A stretch of 64,000 nucleotides of DNA from Rosa chinensis (lineage: Eukaryota; Streptophyta; Magnoliopsida; Rosales; Rosaceae): positions 75,897,824 through 75,961,823 of the forward strand of contig NC_037092.1 in assembly GCF_002994745.2 (NCBI RefSeq), in the 5' to 3' direction. The first letter of the stretch is position 1; each line of letters begins with the position of its first letter. The notes below the pieces were generated by a model. It saw only the letters and a program-made list of their open reading frames with translations. It did no database searches and was not told the DNA's origin. This document shows, in pieces, positions 1 through 10,753 of this stretch. Position numbers and translations under genes: made by a program.

Positions 1-257
1 AGAAGTTTCAATGTCATCATTTAACTTCTAATGTTGAATGATGATTCAAAACTTAGAAAGGATATACAACATTGTTTGGCCTGCTATTTAATGCATTCCT
101 ATGCATAGTATACACAGGATGCAAAAGCCTCGAACAAGTTTGCTGAGTTTGAGATGATGAATCCATATTCTTAATTAACAAACGGTTGACAGGTAAAGGT
201 TGTGCATGAGGAATGTATATATCTAATGGTTGTCTGTGAAAAACTAGACAACAACAT

Positions 258-329
258 AGTTCTAAGGTGTAGTGGTTAGCACTCTGGACTTTGAATCCAG
301 CAACCTGGGTGCGACTCCCGGTAGGACCT
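258..329 (+). pseudogene. Degenerate tRNA-Gln (anticodon UUG)
   Basis: This 72-base copy has the anticodon loop CTTTGAA, giving anticodon UUG. The first base is A, so the first acceptor pair is lost. The T-loop reads TGCGACT instead of TTCGACT, which destroys the position that becomes pseudouridine and damages the B box. It is probably non-functional. It lies on the side of the decayed NDA copy. Confidence 0.8.
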
Positions 330-768
330 AATTCCTAATTTTTTTTTATTTCTTCCTTTCTCAAAACTTTTGTAATACTTGCAAGGAATTTCAACTTATG
401 AAACAGTTCCCCATCATTTGGTACACATATTTTAATTTCTAATAGTAAGAAGATATTCATGGTTCACACTGATTACTCTGTAACAGAAATCTAATGAATG
501 TTTCACTTAATTCAAGCATTGGTTGAGTTGATATGACACAAAAATCAAGGATAGAATAACAACTTTGGTACAAAGCTGCAAAAACATATTGATGATTCAA
601 TTTCATCATTTACTTTAAATGTAGAATTGCCTTGCTAGTAGCACAATCAAAGAATAAGTTACATGGGATAGCTCTAGTTTCAAACACGTAAGTTTGAAAT
701 GGTAATCTAATTCCCAACTTCAATAAACTGTTGACAGCAAAATTTTTGCAAGACGGTAGACTTGAAGT

Positions 769-797
769 CGTTAGCACTCTGAACCTTTCATCCCTTT
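769..797 (+). pseudogene. tRNA-Gln relic, D-arm and anticodon-arm half
   Basis: The stretch GTTAGCACTCTGAACCTTTCATCC resembles the D-arm/anticodon-arm segment of the neighbouring tRNA-Gln genes. No acceptor or T-arm follows. The preceding 50 bases (TGTTGACAGC... TTTTGCA) also match the leader found upstream of other copies, so this is a fossil of the same repeat unit. Confidence 0.5.
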
Positions 798-1649
798 CTT
801 TTAATAAAGAATTCTAGAAGACTTTGAGGGCATGCTAGAATTATAGAATATAAATCATGAAGACATTCAGAGGATAAATATGCTTGCCACGTCAACAACA
901 GGTGAAAATGATTAGTACAAATAACCCAAGAAATTCCTAACCTTTCAAGGAAACCACTGCAATCACCCACATCCTGCATACCAGGGACACATACCCACTC
1001 AACAACATCAATCCTGAACCAGAGAAACTGGGTTATAAAGATCATCTTAAAAGGTATATCATCTAAGCATTACTCAACAATTTGGGTAGTGAAAATAGGA
1101 ATCATGAGCCAAACACACACTCGAATCTTATTATGACAATTGTACCAAACATAAGAGATATAAAAATGATTTATGTTGGGAGAGAAATAAAAATTTACCA
1201 TGGGGTTCTCTAACAACTATAAAAAATGAATTATCATAGCAAAAACCATTATTAGAATTTACCTTCAACACATGGGTTCTTCACTTGAATTTTTCTTTTC
1301 TAATTAAACATCTAAAGATACATCTTTTATGCATGGAAGCAGGATACACCAGATATAACAAGGCAGTACACTATCAAATCATTTATTACCATGAGCTCCA
1401 TACCAAGCCATATCTTAGAAGTATAAACAGCATTATTTAGCTTGCTATTAATCTATTCCAATGCATACTTTCTATGAGACAGCTAAAATTTTAAACAACT
1501 TTGCTAAGTGTGAAATGGTAGACCTAAATTCCTAACACAATATTGTTGACAGCTAAAATTTTTGTATGACTGCAATTATATCCAACTGTCTTTTGTAGAA
1601 ATCTAGACAATAACATGGTTCTATGGTGTAGAAATCTAGACAATAACAT

Positions 1650-1721
1650 GGTCCTATGGTGTAGTGGTTAGCACTCTGGACTTTGAATCCAGCGGCCCGG
1701 GTTCGACCTCCTGTAGGACCT
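1650..1721 (+). pseudogene. Degenerate tRNA-Gln (UUG) with broken T-arm
   Basis: Acceptor, D-arm and anticodon arm (CTTTGAA loop) are intact, but the T-stem is mispaired because a few bases are shifted (GACCTCCTG instead of GACTCCCGG). Just upstream, about 31 bases containing the leader and the first bases of the tRNA are tandemly duplicated (1596-1660). It lies next to the decayed NDA exon 3, the position corresponding to the intact tRNA at 6880. Confidence 0.75.
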
Positions 1722-1827
1722 TTTCTTATTTCATTTATTTCAAAAATTTTGTAGAGGCCTAGGAATAGAAATTGAAATGATTGAAGTGTCTTATGGCAAA
1801 AGCTCTAATGGACAAACCTCAATCAAA

Positions 1828-1856
1828 CGACCTGGATACGACTCCCGGTAGGACCT
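1828..1856 (+). pseudogene. tRNA-Gln 3' half
   Basis: CGACCTGGATACGACTCCCGGTAGGACCT is a T-arm plus 3' acceptor strand with no 5' half. It sits inside a tandem duplication of roughly 120-135 bases (about 1711-1827 and 1846-1970) that joins the tRNA tail to the end of the decayed NDA exon 3. Confidence 0.65.
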
Positions 1857-2793
1857 TTCCTTATGTCGTTTTGTTTCAAAAGAATTGTAAAGGCCTAGGG
1901 CTAGAAATTGAAATGATTGTAGATATCTTATGGCATAAGCTCTATGGACAAACCTCAATCAAGCTAATGCAATCTTTGACGAATATCTCTCCCAATAATC
2001 TCACTAAGTTCTCTGCACTGTATTATGGCCACGTGGTACCATCTCCTACAATAATACAGTGTAGGAGTGCTTTTTTCTTCCGTTCAAACACCTGCCCAAA
2101 CCAAAAAGGCAAACTCTAAGAATATATGGTGGGAACCCAAGTCATATGACTAAAGTAATATAAAGCTAACTGTAATAGCTTACCTGCAAATTCCTGAAGG
2201 CATCAAGTTTTGGAGCAGCTACAGACTGACTTCCTGAGCATAGTGGACTTGAAGAAGAAGAAGAAGAAGAATAACATAACATAACATGCTCTTCTAGCCC
2301 ATCAATTCCAAAAGTTGTGCTGAGCTCAAAACGAGTATGAACTCAAACTTCTATACTTCAGAACTATCAGCTCCATTAGCTACACTCTCGGAGGAAACAT
2401 AACATTTCCGAAACAAATGAAATTTCTTGCACTTAAGGCCTAGTAAATTTCAGATCCAGATAATTTCCACCAAGAATAGGTAAATCTTATGATATATCAA
2501 TACCAAATAACTTGTTTACTAACATAAATCAACTTCTAGATAAAAATCATATTCACTTGCAATGCATAAACTAGTTAATTCACATTTTTCATTACAAGGA
2601 AGAAAAAACTTTGCAGCATACTGGATCAGTATCGAAGAATTCATAAACATTTGACCCTATACATGAATGCAGGTTTAATTGCATTCTTAGGGCCAGCAAT
2701 CAAGCACTTGATTCTTTTACCCAGACCAAAAAAGGGAAACATAAAAGTGTGTATATATAACTATAAGAATGTAGGTTTCTTTCTTTAGAAAAT

Positions 2794-5700
2794 CTAAATT
2801 CTGCTTATATCACGTCCAAACACCAAAGTCGTAAGCCAGTTAATCGCCACATAAAATCTGTTCCTCCAGCTTATAACTCTTGTTAAATATGCTGAGCGCC
2901 AAATAAACCAACTAACAAACCCAGCCAAAGATAAACCTTTTGCTTCCTGCAAAGACATAGATATTTATGGTACACAGATCAGTCATTAAATTTTTACAGC
3001 TCAAGAGGGAAGAGTTGGAAGAAGTGACTAGCAATTGACCTTGCTTTGTCTCAGATCCACAAGAGCTTTGTATCTCCCAACAGTTGCCATGCTACCTAAA
3101 TGCTTGTAAACAAAAGGTTCCTTGTATACATATTCCTTTGCACTGTTGGCATGCCCTCCACCAGCTTCACCAATTGTGTTCAGTAAATTTGCTAGATATT
3201 TTCCTTCTCTCTCTGCAACCTTCACATAGTTAAAATAGACATGCTTAAAGGTTCAGTAGCAAAACAGAAACACTAAACACACAAGCAATTAACTTCTCAA
3301 ATCACCCCTTTAAGGGAAAGAAACCTGCTAAATTGGCTGCCAGTTTGGTTACTACCATAAATTATCTAGCAGTCAATATTATGGACCATGGATATCCAAA
3401 TTATGGACTTTCACAATATTCATAAATCATGAATAGATGCAAGAATTCAGATATGCTCTTACAGACCAAAACAAATTAATATACTAGATTAGCACAATTT
3501 ACTCCTGAACTCATTCCTAACCTGGGCCAAAGCCGGAAGGACTGGTTTTCCAGTACTTTCAAGAAAACCACTGCAATCACCAATTGAAAACACATCCTGC
3601 ACGGACGGAACACGTAGCCACTCATCAACACCAATCCTGTAGTCAGAGAAAGTGCATTAAAATCACCTTAATATGGCATATGTATACCATATTTGAAGAA
3701 AACTTAACTATTTGGATAGTGAAAAAGGGAGCAAGTAAGGGAATCAAGAGCCGAAAGCCAAGAGAAAAACAACATTCACTTAACAGGAAATGAATGTAAA
3801 TTACCTTCCACCAGGAGCTTTTGGAAGTTGCACAGAGTTTACAAAAGATGATGGACCAACACCAGTAGACCACACCAATAGCCCATAAGGGACCTCTGTG
3901 CCATCATTGAGAACTATCGTCTTATCTTTGACATCCTTCACAATTCCACGGACAAGACGAACTCCTGACTGAGAGAAAGTATTTAGTGAATAATTCCCAT
4001 CTTCATTTAATGGGTTTATTAACCAACACTCATATCTATTATTAGCATTTATTGATCTCTCCTTTACTCAAGAAAAGGCGTTCTGAGGTATAAGTTTTCT
4101 TGTCTAAATGAATTGTCAAATCCATCTCTATAAATCTAAATGAGACCAGATTCCACAATTAGAGTAGGCACTGCTATCAAATTGATAATTGCAACAAGCT
4201 ACCAGGATATATCTCTTACCTTTGTCAACTGTTTTGTAGCATAGCGCCGCAGGCGATCATCAAATGAAGACAATATCTCGCTAGCCTGTGAAGACGAGAA
4301 AAATAATTGATTATTTCCAACATTTTTGGCAAGACTGAAATGGTAACCTAACTTCCCACTAAACTAAACTATTAACAGTTATAACGTTTGCATCAACTCT
4401 ATTTTGTATCCAATATTAATTTTACTCTAGATAAGAACATGGTTCTATGGTGTAGTGGTTAGCACTCTGGACTTTGAATCCAGCAACCTGGGTTCGACTC
4501 CCGGTAGGACCTCTCCTTCATATTTTTTTATTATAGGTTTTGTAAAAGGCTAGGACTTGTGCATATATTCAACATATCCAACACTTTAACAGTACCACAT
4601 CATTTGCTACACAGATTTTGAATTCATAACAGTACTGAAGATCACAGAATTGGTTCACACGGGATAACCTGGTATGACCTTAATTCCTAAATCTTTTTTT
4701 TTTATTTTCCAAAAGTAGTGTAAAAGGCTAGTACTTTTCAAGAATACTAAACAAACTACTCAGACCACATCATTTGGTACACAAGTTTTGAATTCCTGAC
4801 AGTACAGAAATAAAAAAGAAACACAATTGGTTTACCCAGGGTAACTCAGTGACAGTGTTCTCTGATTCATTAAAGTAACGATTGTCCTAATCTGCCATAG
4901 ATAAACAACAACATTGGCACAAAGCAACACAAAGTCACAAACATAATAACAAGCTTCAATTTTTGTCATTTAACTTCTAAATGTTGGATTAGCATTCAAA
5001 ACTAGAAAATATTAACAGCATTAACTACCTTTACATTTGCGGCATTCCAATGCGTATGTATATAAACTTCAAACAAATTTCAAAATCCTGGACTCATTTC
5101 CACTACAATGAACTACACAGCAGAACTTTTTGCAGGACTGCATTTATATCTAATGGTTTGAAAAAGGCTAGCTAACAACAAGGTTCTATGGTGTAGCGGT
5201 TAGCACTCTGGACTTTGAATCCAGTGACCTGGGTTCGACTCCCAGTAGGACCTCTCCTTCATTTTTTTATTTTTTTGTATGTTTTGTAAAAGGCTCAGAC
5301 TTGCAAGAATATTCAACCCACATCATTTGCTACACAGATTTGGAATTCCTAACAGTGCTGAAGATCACAAAATTGGTTCACACAGGATTACTCGGTGACA
5401 ACATCTACCAAAATTAAAGTATATCTCTGATTCATTCAAGTAATGATTGTCTGAAAATAAAATCAAATATAAAATAACAACATTGGTATAAAACAAAACA
5501 AACAAATAAGAAGGTTCAATTTTATCATTCAACTTCAAAACATGAAATTAGCTGTAAAAACTTCAACGTATTAACACAACTACTTGGCTTTGCTATCAAA
5601 TCAGTCCAATGTATATATAACTTTCAAACAGGTAAGAAATCCTGGACTTAGTTCCACTATAATAAACTGGCACAGCAAATTAATTTACATGTGATTGAAT

Positions 5701-8623
5701 TTATATCTAAAGACATTTTGAAAAAGGCTAGCTAACAACAAGGTTCTATGGTGTAGTGGTTAGCACTCTGGACTTTGAATCCAGTGACCTGGGTTCGACT
5801 CCCGGTAGGACCTCTCCTTCATTTTTTTATTTTTTTGTATGTTTTGTAAAAGGCTCAGACTTTCAAGAATATTCAACCCACATCATTTGCTACACAGATT
5901 TGGAATTCCTAACAGTGCTGAAGATCACAAAATTGGTTCACACAGGATTACTCGCTGACATCATCTACCAAAATTAAAGTATATCTCTGATTCATTCAAG
6001 TAATGATGTCTGAAAATAAAATCAAATATTAAATAACAACATTGGTATAAAACAAAACAAACTAATAAGAAGGTTCAATTTCATCATTCAACTTCAAAAC
6101 ATGGAATTAGCTTTAAAAACTTCAAAGTATTAACACAACTACTTGGCTTTGCGATCAAATCAGTCCAATGCATATATAACTTTCAAACAAGTTAGAACTC
6201 CTGGACTTAGTTCCTCTATAATAGAGCAAATTAATTTGCATGTGACTGCATTTATATCTAATGACATTTTGAAGAAGTCTAGCTAACAACAAGGTTCTAT
6301 GGTGTAATAGTTAGCACTCTGGACTTTTAATCCAGTGACCTGGGTTCGACTCCCGGTAGGACTTGTCTTCTTTTTTCTTTTCTTTTTTCATATTTTTGTA
6401 AAAGGCTAGGACTTGCAAGAATATTCAACATATCCAACAACACTTTAACAGAGCCACATCATTTGTTACACAGATTTTGAATTCCTAACAGTACTGAAGA
6501 TCACAAAATTGGTTCACACAGGATAACCCAGTCACAGCATCTACCAAAATCAAAGCATTTCTCTCATTCATTCAAGCAATGATTGTCCCAAAACAAAATG
6601 AAATAGAAAATAACAATATTGGTATAAAACAACACAAACAAATAAGAAGGTTCAATTTCCTCATTCAACTCCAAAATGTGGAAAATTAGCATTAAAAACT
6701 TAAAAGTATTAACAAAACTACTTGGTTTTGCTATCAAATCATTCCCATGCATACTTAACTTTCAAACAAGTTAGAACTCCTGGACTTGGTTCCTCTACAA
6801 TAAATTGTGCACAGCAAATTATTTTGCATGGACTGCATTTATATCTAATGACTTTTTGAAAAGGGCTAGCTAACAACAAGGTTCTATGGTGTAGTGGTTA
6901 GCACTCTGGACTTTGAATCCAGTGACCTGGGTTCGACTCCCGGTAGGACCTCTCCATTTTTATTTATTTTTATTTTTTTGCATATGTTTTGTAAAAGGCT
7001 AGGAATTGCAATCATATTCAACATGGTTGTATGATATCTCATAGGATAAGTGATGATGGACAAACCTCAATCAAGGTAACATGAATGTAATCTTTCACAT
7101 GGGCATATCTCTGATGAACATCTTTCTGAATAAAGTCACTTAGTTCACCACTGAACTCGACTCCAGTGGGGCCACCCCCTACAACAACACAATGTAGGAG
7201 TCTGCTTTTCTCTTCCTGTGAAACACCTGCCTCCAAAACACAAAACCAAGATGAAATACAGAATGACTGCAAATATCAATGTAGTCATGCAGTAATGTGA
7301 ATGTACTTGCATTAACATACCGGGAACATCCGACAGCATCAAGTTTAGGAGCAGCTTCCTACGGATTTCCTGGGCATGGTAGACTTCACGAAGAAAAATG
7401 GCATGCTCTTCTACACCACGTATTCCGAAAGTTGTGGGCTGTGCACCCAATGCAATTACCAGCTTGTCGTAGGCAATTTCAAATTTCCATGGCTCCAAGT
7501 TATCAGCTCCATCAGTTACAGTCTCACATTGCACCTTCAATTCCCAAAAGACCAAAGTTTCTCGCAATTAAGATATTGTGCTCGCAAATCTCAAACATTT
7601 ACATCCACCACAACAACGCTAGCACTTGTCCACACACACAATGTTACTCTTAGATAAAGAATCACACTTTCAATTTCGAGCAGTTGCAATTCAATGATGC
7701 ATAAGACTAACTAGCTCGCATTTTTCTATCAAGAAAATGACAAACTTCAATGCAATAACAATGACACACGTCATTCTTCTTCCAAAACTTTCAACCTTTA
7801 CCAACCATAAATTGGCTAAGTCTGTAACTGAACAATACGTTACTTCATCCAACAGTTTCGAACTTCACCAACCATAAAAAGGATAATTCTGTAACTGAAC
7901 TATGCATCACTGGCGTAGCATTTGTTTACTAACAATAACTTATTTTCAGTTCAAGAATCACGTTTCCAATTCCAACACACATAGAATGCCTAGACTTGTC
8001 TAATCCCACATTTTCCATATGAAAAAGGACAAACTTCAATTCAATAGCAATATCCAAAAAGCTTCAAACTTTCGCCGCAAAGTAATTAATCCCAAACATC
8101 CAATTCATATTCACAATCACAAGCACATTTTTCTGGATTAAAATAAAAAAGAAAAAGAAAAATCCAGAAACGAACAAAAACGTACCAAATGCTTATCCGT
8201 ATCAAGCCCAATACAATTGGAGAGAAAGAAATACGAGCCTGGCTCCCTCGAAATGGCGGGTTGGATCCTCCCGATTGGCTCCGCCACCGACCTAAACTCC
8301 AGAGTGCCCACACACGTGGACGCCAGCAGCGGCGTGAAAACCATGTGATTCCTCGGCGAGACGCAAACGACGTCGTAGAGCTTCGTGTCCAACCCCTTCA
8401 TGAGCCGACACCCGGCCCACCCCGTCCCCAGCACCACCACCCTCGGCTTCTCGCCGGGCTTCGTCGCCCCCAAGCCGGAGTACAACGCCGGCGGTCGGGC
8501 CTCGGTGGTGAAGCATGAGAGGAGAGAGTATGAGAAAGGGTCAGTGATTCTGGATTTGGCTGAAGACGACGAGGATGAGGCTCTGGCCGCCGAGACGTGG
8601 ATGAGGCTTCTGAACCAAGACAT
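2794..8623 (-). CDS. NDA: Internal alternative NAD(P)H dehydrogenase, NDA type, 8 exons
   Basis: Exons, in gene order: 8623-8186, 7534-7321, 7226-7066, 4285-4220, 3968-3805, 3636-3522, 3219-3040, 2946-2794. Every intron is GT..AG and the phases join into 496 codons plus stop, close to the Arabidopsis NDA length of about 510. The product is a rotenone-insensitive type II dehydrogenase that passes electrons from matrix NAD(P)H to ubiquinone without pumping protons. Residues 1-45 are Ser/Arg-rich, like a mitochondrial presequence. A first dinucleotide fold (GTGWAG, about 62-78) and a second ([16 protein letters not shown], about 231-246) are intact. There is no EF-hand insertion, which argues for NDA over NDB. 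The C-terminus SRI matches the PTS1-like end that lets Arabidopsis NDA proteins also enter peroxisomes (family knowledge). The donor of exon 7 is the less common GTCAAT. Intron 3 (2.8 kb) holds five antisense tRNA-Gln genes. I see no disruption. Confidence 0.93.
4441..4512 (+). tRNA. trnQ-UUG: tRNA-Gln (UUG)
   Basis: A full 72-base cloverleaf. The acceptor GGTTCTA pairs with TAGGACC, the D-arm contains GTAGTGGTTAGC, the anticodon loop is CTTTGAA (UUG), and the T-loop TTCGACT sits between CTGGG and CCCGG. A T-run (TTTTTTT) about 20 bases downstream could end RNA polymerase III transcription. It lies antisense inside NDA intron 3. Confidence 0.92.
5182..5253 (+). tRNA. trnQ-UUG: tRNA-Gln (UUG)
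   Basis: A complete cloverleaf with anticodon UUG. It differs from the 4441 copy by a D-loop change (GTAGCGG) and a T-stem change (CCCAG) that improves pairing. A T-rich terminator follows. It belongs to a tandem repeat unit of about 550-740 bases inside NDA intron 3 and is antisense to that gene. Confidence 0.92.
5742..5813 (+). tRNA. trnQ-UUG: tRNA-Gln (UUG)
   Basis: A complete cloverleaf with all stems paired and consensus A and B boxes. The 40 bases before it and over 200 bases after it are nearly identical to the flanks of the 5182 copy, showing a recent unit duplication. Confidence 0.93.
6293..6364 (+). tRNA. tRNA-Gln-like gene with anticodon UUA (ochre-reading), probably degenerate
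   Basis: Aligned with its neighbours, the anticodon loop is CTTTTAA, so the anticodon is UUA, which would pair with the stop codon UAA. The copy also has two G-to-A changes in the D-loop (GTAATAG for GTAGTGG), losing the conserved G18, and a final acceptor base change that leaves a G-U pair. These changes make a functional suppressor unlikely, but the gene is otherwise full length, and the T-arm and B box are intact. Confidence 0.75.
6880..6951 (+). tRNA. trnQ-UUG: tRNA-Gln (UUG)
   Basis: A complete 72-base cloverleaf, consensus in all arms, anticodon UUG. It is the copy nearest NDA exon 3 (115 bases away) and is antisense to NDA. T-runs follow within 30 bases. Confidence 0.93.
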
Positions 8624-8691
8624 CGGAATCTGAAACGGCGTCGTTTCGGGGAAGATGGGGTAAGTAGCAGAGAGTGAGGAGCAGAGAGCAT

Positions 8692-8699
8692 TTTATAAT
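8692..8699 (-). promoter_or_regulatory. Probable TATA box of the NDA gene
   Basis: The minus-strand reading ATTATAAAA lies about 70 bases upstream of the NDA start codon, leaving room for a short 5' leader. It is the only good TATA-like element in the GC-richer stretch just upstream of the gene. Confidence 0.45.
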
Positions 8700-9016
8700 T
8701 GGAATTCCCACCAAAGAAGGAGAGTAGTGATGGGGGGTTCCAACAATTTGGGCTGTCGTTTTCCTCTCTGGGTTTCGCTGAATTTGAGGGACAAAGTCAA
8801 CACCGTCAGTGACCACGTGGCGGGTCCGAGGGTGGCACGAGTGGAGCTTTCAGGCGGTCAAAACGTTTCGGATGGGGTTTTGGATCGGAATTGGATTGGA
8901 TTGGCGTTTCTTGCGGTGTGGGTTTGTTGACTATGGACTTTGGAGAAACCAGCAACGGTAACAAACTTTTACGGTACTCATTTGAAGGATCGGTGAAGTA
9001 CAACCAAAAGACATTA

Positions 9017-9730
9017 CGTCATCTCCAATCGTAAAGGTCTAAAATATATCATGGTTTAAAGTTTTAGACCTTTGAAAGGTGTTATTCATCTAAATGGCAT
9101 GGTAAGGTCTATAATTTTTCCAACTTCAATCGTTCGATGACTAAATTATAGACTTTAATATATTTTATTATTTTTAATTTGTATACTTCAAAATTATAAG
9201 TGTTTTAAGTTATATTACTAATTCAAGTATACTTAGAATTGTTTTTTTTGTTTTTTTTAATTATTGTAATGAATAAAAGTAGTAAAGTAATATTGTAACG
9301 GCTCATTTTGTATTATACTTCATAAATTTCTCCCTCATACTTCATAATTATATTTAGTTGATATATCATACCACTAATAAATAATAATTATTATAATAAA
9401 TTATGTCAAATTTATTTCATAAAATTAAAGATTACATGGCCACTGAAGCTTTCATAAAATTAAAGATTTCATAATGTCAAATTTATTCAAAAAAAAAAAA
9501 TGAACTGTTGGCGGGTTGGAAAAACTCAAATTGGTTTTTGGATCAATTATGCAATCATGCAACTTAAATCTTGAAGTGGGCCAGCTTTGGTGGTCTATAT
9601 TTAGACCAAGAAATAGACTTTAGATCTCCATAGAGCATTTTTGTAATAGACCCAATCCATGATTGGAGATCGGTTTTGCTCAACCATGGTCTAAAACATG
9701 GACTTTGAACCTTCTATTAGAGATAGCCTT
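9017..9730. mobile_element. Probable hAT-type MITE
   Basis: The ends are imperfect inverted repeats. The left end reads TCATCTCCAATCGTAAAGG and the right end, reversed, CTATCTCTAATAGAAGG; both are followed by a block ending ATGGTTTAAAG or ATGGTTGAG. The interior is AT-rich and non-coding, with a short internal direct repeat (CATAAAATTAAAGATT, about 9420-9475). Exact ends and target duplication were not resolved. Confidence 0.45.
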
Positions 9731-9734
9731 AGGG

Positions 9735-10132
9735 TTCGCAAGTACCCTTGGTGCATATCTCAAATCTAAGAAACTTTAGGCTTTCATTCTCTTTAGGGAG
9801 AGGACTGGAGTTGGTAATTATCTTGAGTTGAACTGGAGAAAGCGGCTTATGGATAAGGATTTGAGTCCTATTTGTCTGCTGGGAAGTAGCTTTCCTTTCG
9901 TACCATAATTGCGTGTCTGGCTGATGGAGGGCTAGAAGATGATTTTTTCCTCAGAAAACATAGAGTTGTTCTTTGTTTATGAGTTCGCTTTACAAAGCGG
10001 GCTCAAATTGACTTGTAATGAGTTTACATTGCTTAGATAGGAATTTTTCTATCTTTAAGTGTATGCTAGACTCTAGTTTTTTGGTTAGTCGTCTAATGTA
10101 ATGAACCTTTATTTCAAAAAAAATAAATTACG
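9735..10132 (+). mobile_element. Possible 3' end of a non-LTR retroelement
   Basis: This non-coding stretch ends in a short poly(A) (AAAAAAAA at about 10119-10126) preceded by TAATGTAATGAACCTTTATTTC, typical of plant LINE 3' ends. No frame and no target duplication were recognised. Confidence 0.3.
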
Positions 10133-10753
10133 GTTAATAGTCATTTCATTTCAAACAAATGACAAACTTATCATGTAGGAGAGGGGTCTTCTTCTTCTTT
10201 TTTTTTTAGCGAAAATGTCAATCTGTATTAAAATTCGAGCAAGCAGTACAAAATCGACACATCCCTAAGGGTCGTTAGAAAGAGCCGATTTTTAAAGTAC
10301 AACTAAAAAACCTATTCTAGAATAAATTAAGTACAAAGGATACCCTAGTACACTTCCCTTTTATGAAAGTCCACACATCTTCATTCGAACAAAAAGACAT
10401 ACTCTGTAGCAGACTAAATGGTTCAACAGAGATACTAGTCATTTTGTGACCTTACGATTTTTGAATAATAGATGGAGTAGAGGATGATAGCTCACCCTCC
10501 ACATCTTCTTCCGGAGTACTCACCTCCTCCATATTGGTTGCAATTGCAGCTCCTCTAAATCATTGGGCTCATCTTCAACTTCAGTTGGTTCCTCTACATC
10601 CACAATTGGCTCCCCAACAGCGTTAGGACACTCTTCCATATCTTAGCTCGCTTAACCTTCATATCTTTCTCGAGCTCACGAGCCACTTTGGTCTTGTTTT
10701 TGCTTCTTTTCAGACTCCTAGGATTCTCCTTCTGTGGAAAGATAAGGAGTTAT

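Larger units (their letters stand above)
936..2400 (-). pseudogene. Decayed partial duplicate of the NDA gene
   Basis: Three blocks resemble NDA exons in the same order and orientation. An exon-2-like block lies at about 2190-2393, an exon-3-like block at about 1948-2108 and an exon-6-like block at about 936-1014. The exon-2-like block contains a GAA repeat and an AACAT repeat. The exon-6-like block has lost about 29 bases compared with 3522-3636. Intron sequence flanking the exon-6 block is also recognisable. Exons 4, 5, 7 and 8 were not found. The exon-3-like block has a tRNA-Gln relic on its downstream side, exactly as in the intact gene, so the duplication included the tRNA-bearing intron. 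There is no open frame, so this is non-functional. Confidence 0.75.
4370..7020 (+). repeat. Tandem array of tRNA-Gln-bearing units in NDA intron 3
   Basis: Five units start about every 550-740 bases. Each has a leader (ACTGCATTTATATCTAATG... GCTAGCTAACAACAAG), a tRNA-Gln, a T-rich tract, GTTTTGTAAAAGGCT, then blocks such as CACATCATTTGCTACACAG and GAAGATCACAAAATTGGTTC. Adjacent units differ by few substitutions, consistent with unequal crossing-over. Related but older units occur at 1-800 and 1480-1720. Confidence 0.85.

Noticed and set aside
4650..4700. Possible extra tRNA tail (ACCTGGTATGACC)
   Set aside because: The surrounding text matches the ordinary intergenic part of the tandem unit (GGTTCACACAGGATAAC). 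There is no T-loop and no acceptor pairing.
6293..6364. Claim of a functional ochre suppressor tRNA
   Set aside because: Loss of G18 and a weakened acceptor argue for decay. It is kept only as an observation to test.
8189..8691. Several overlapping long ORFs on both strands of NDA exon 1
   Set aside because: They are shadows of the GC-rich first exon. Only the minus-strand frame starting at 8623 has family motifs and splices correctly.
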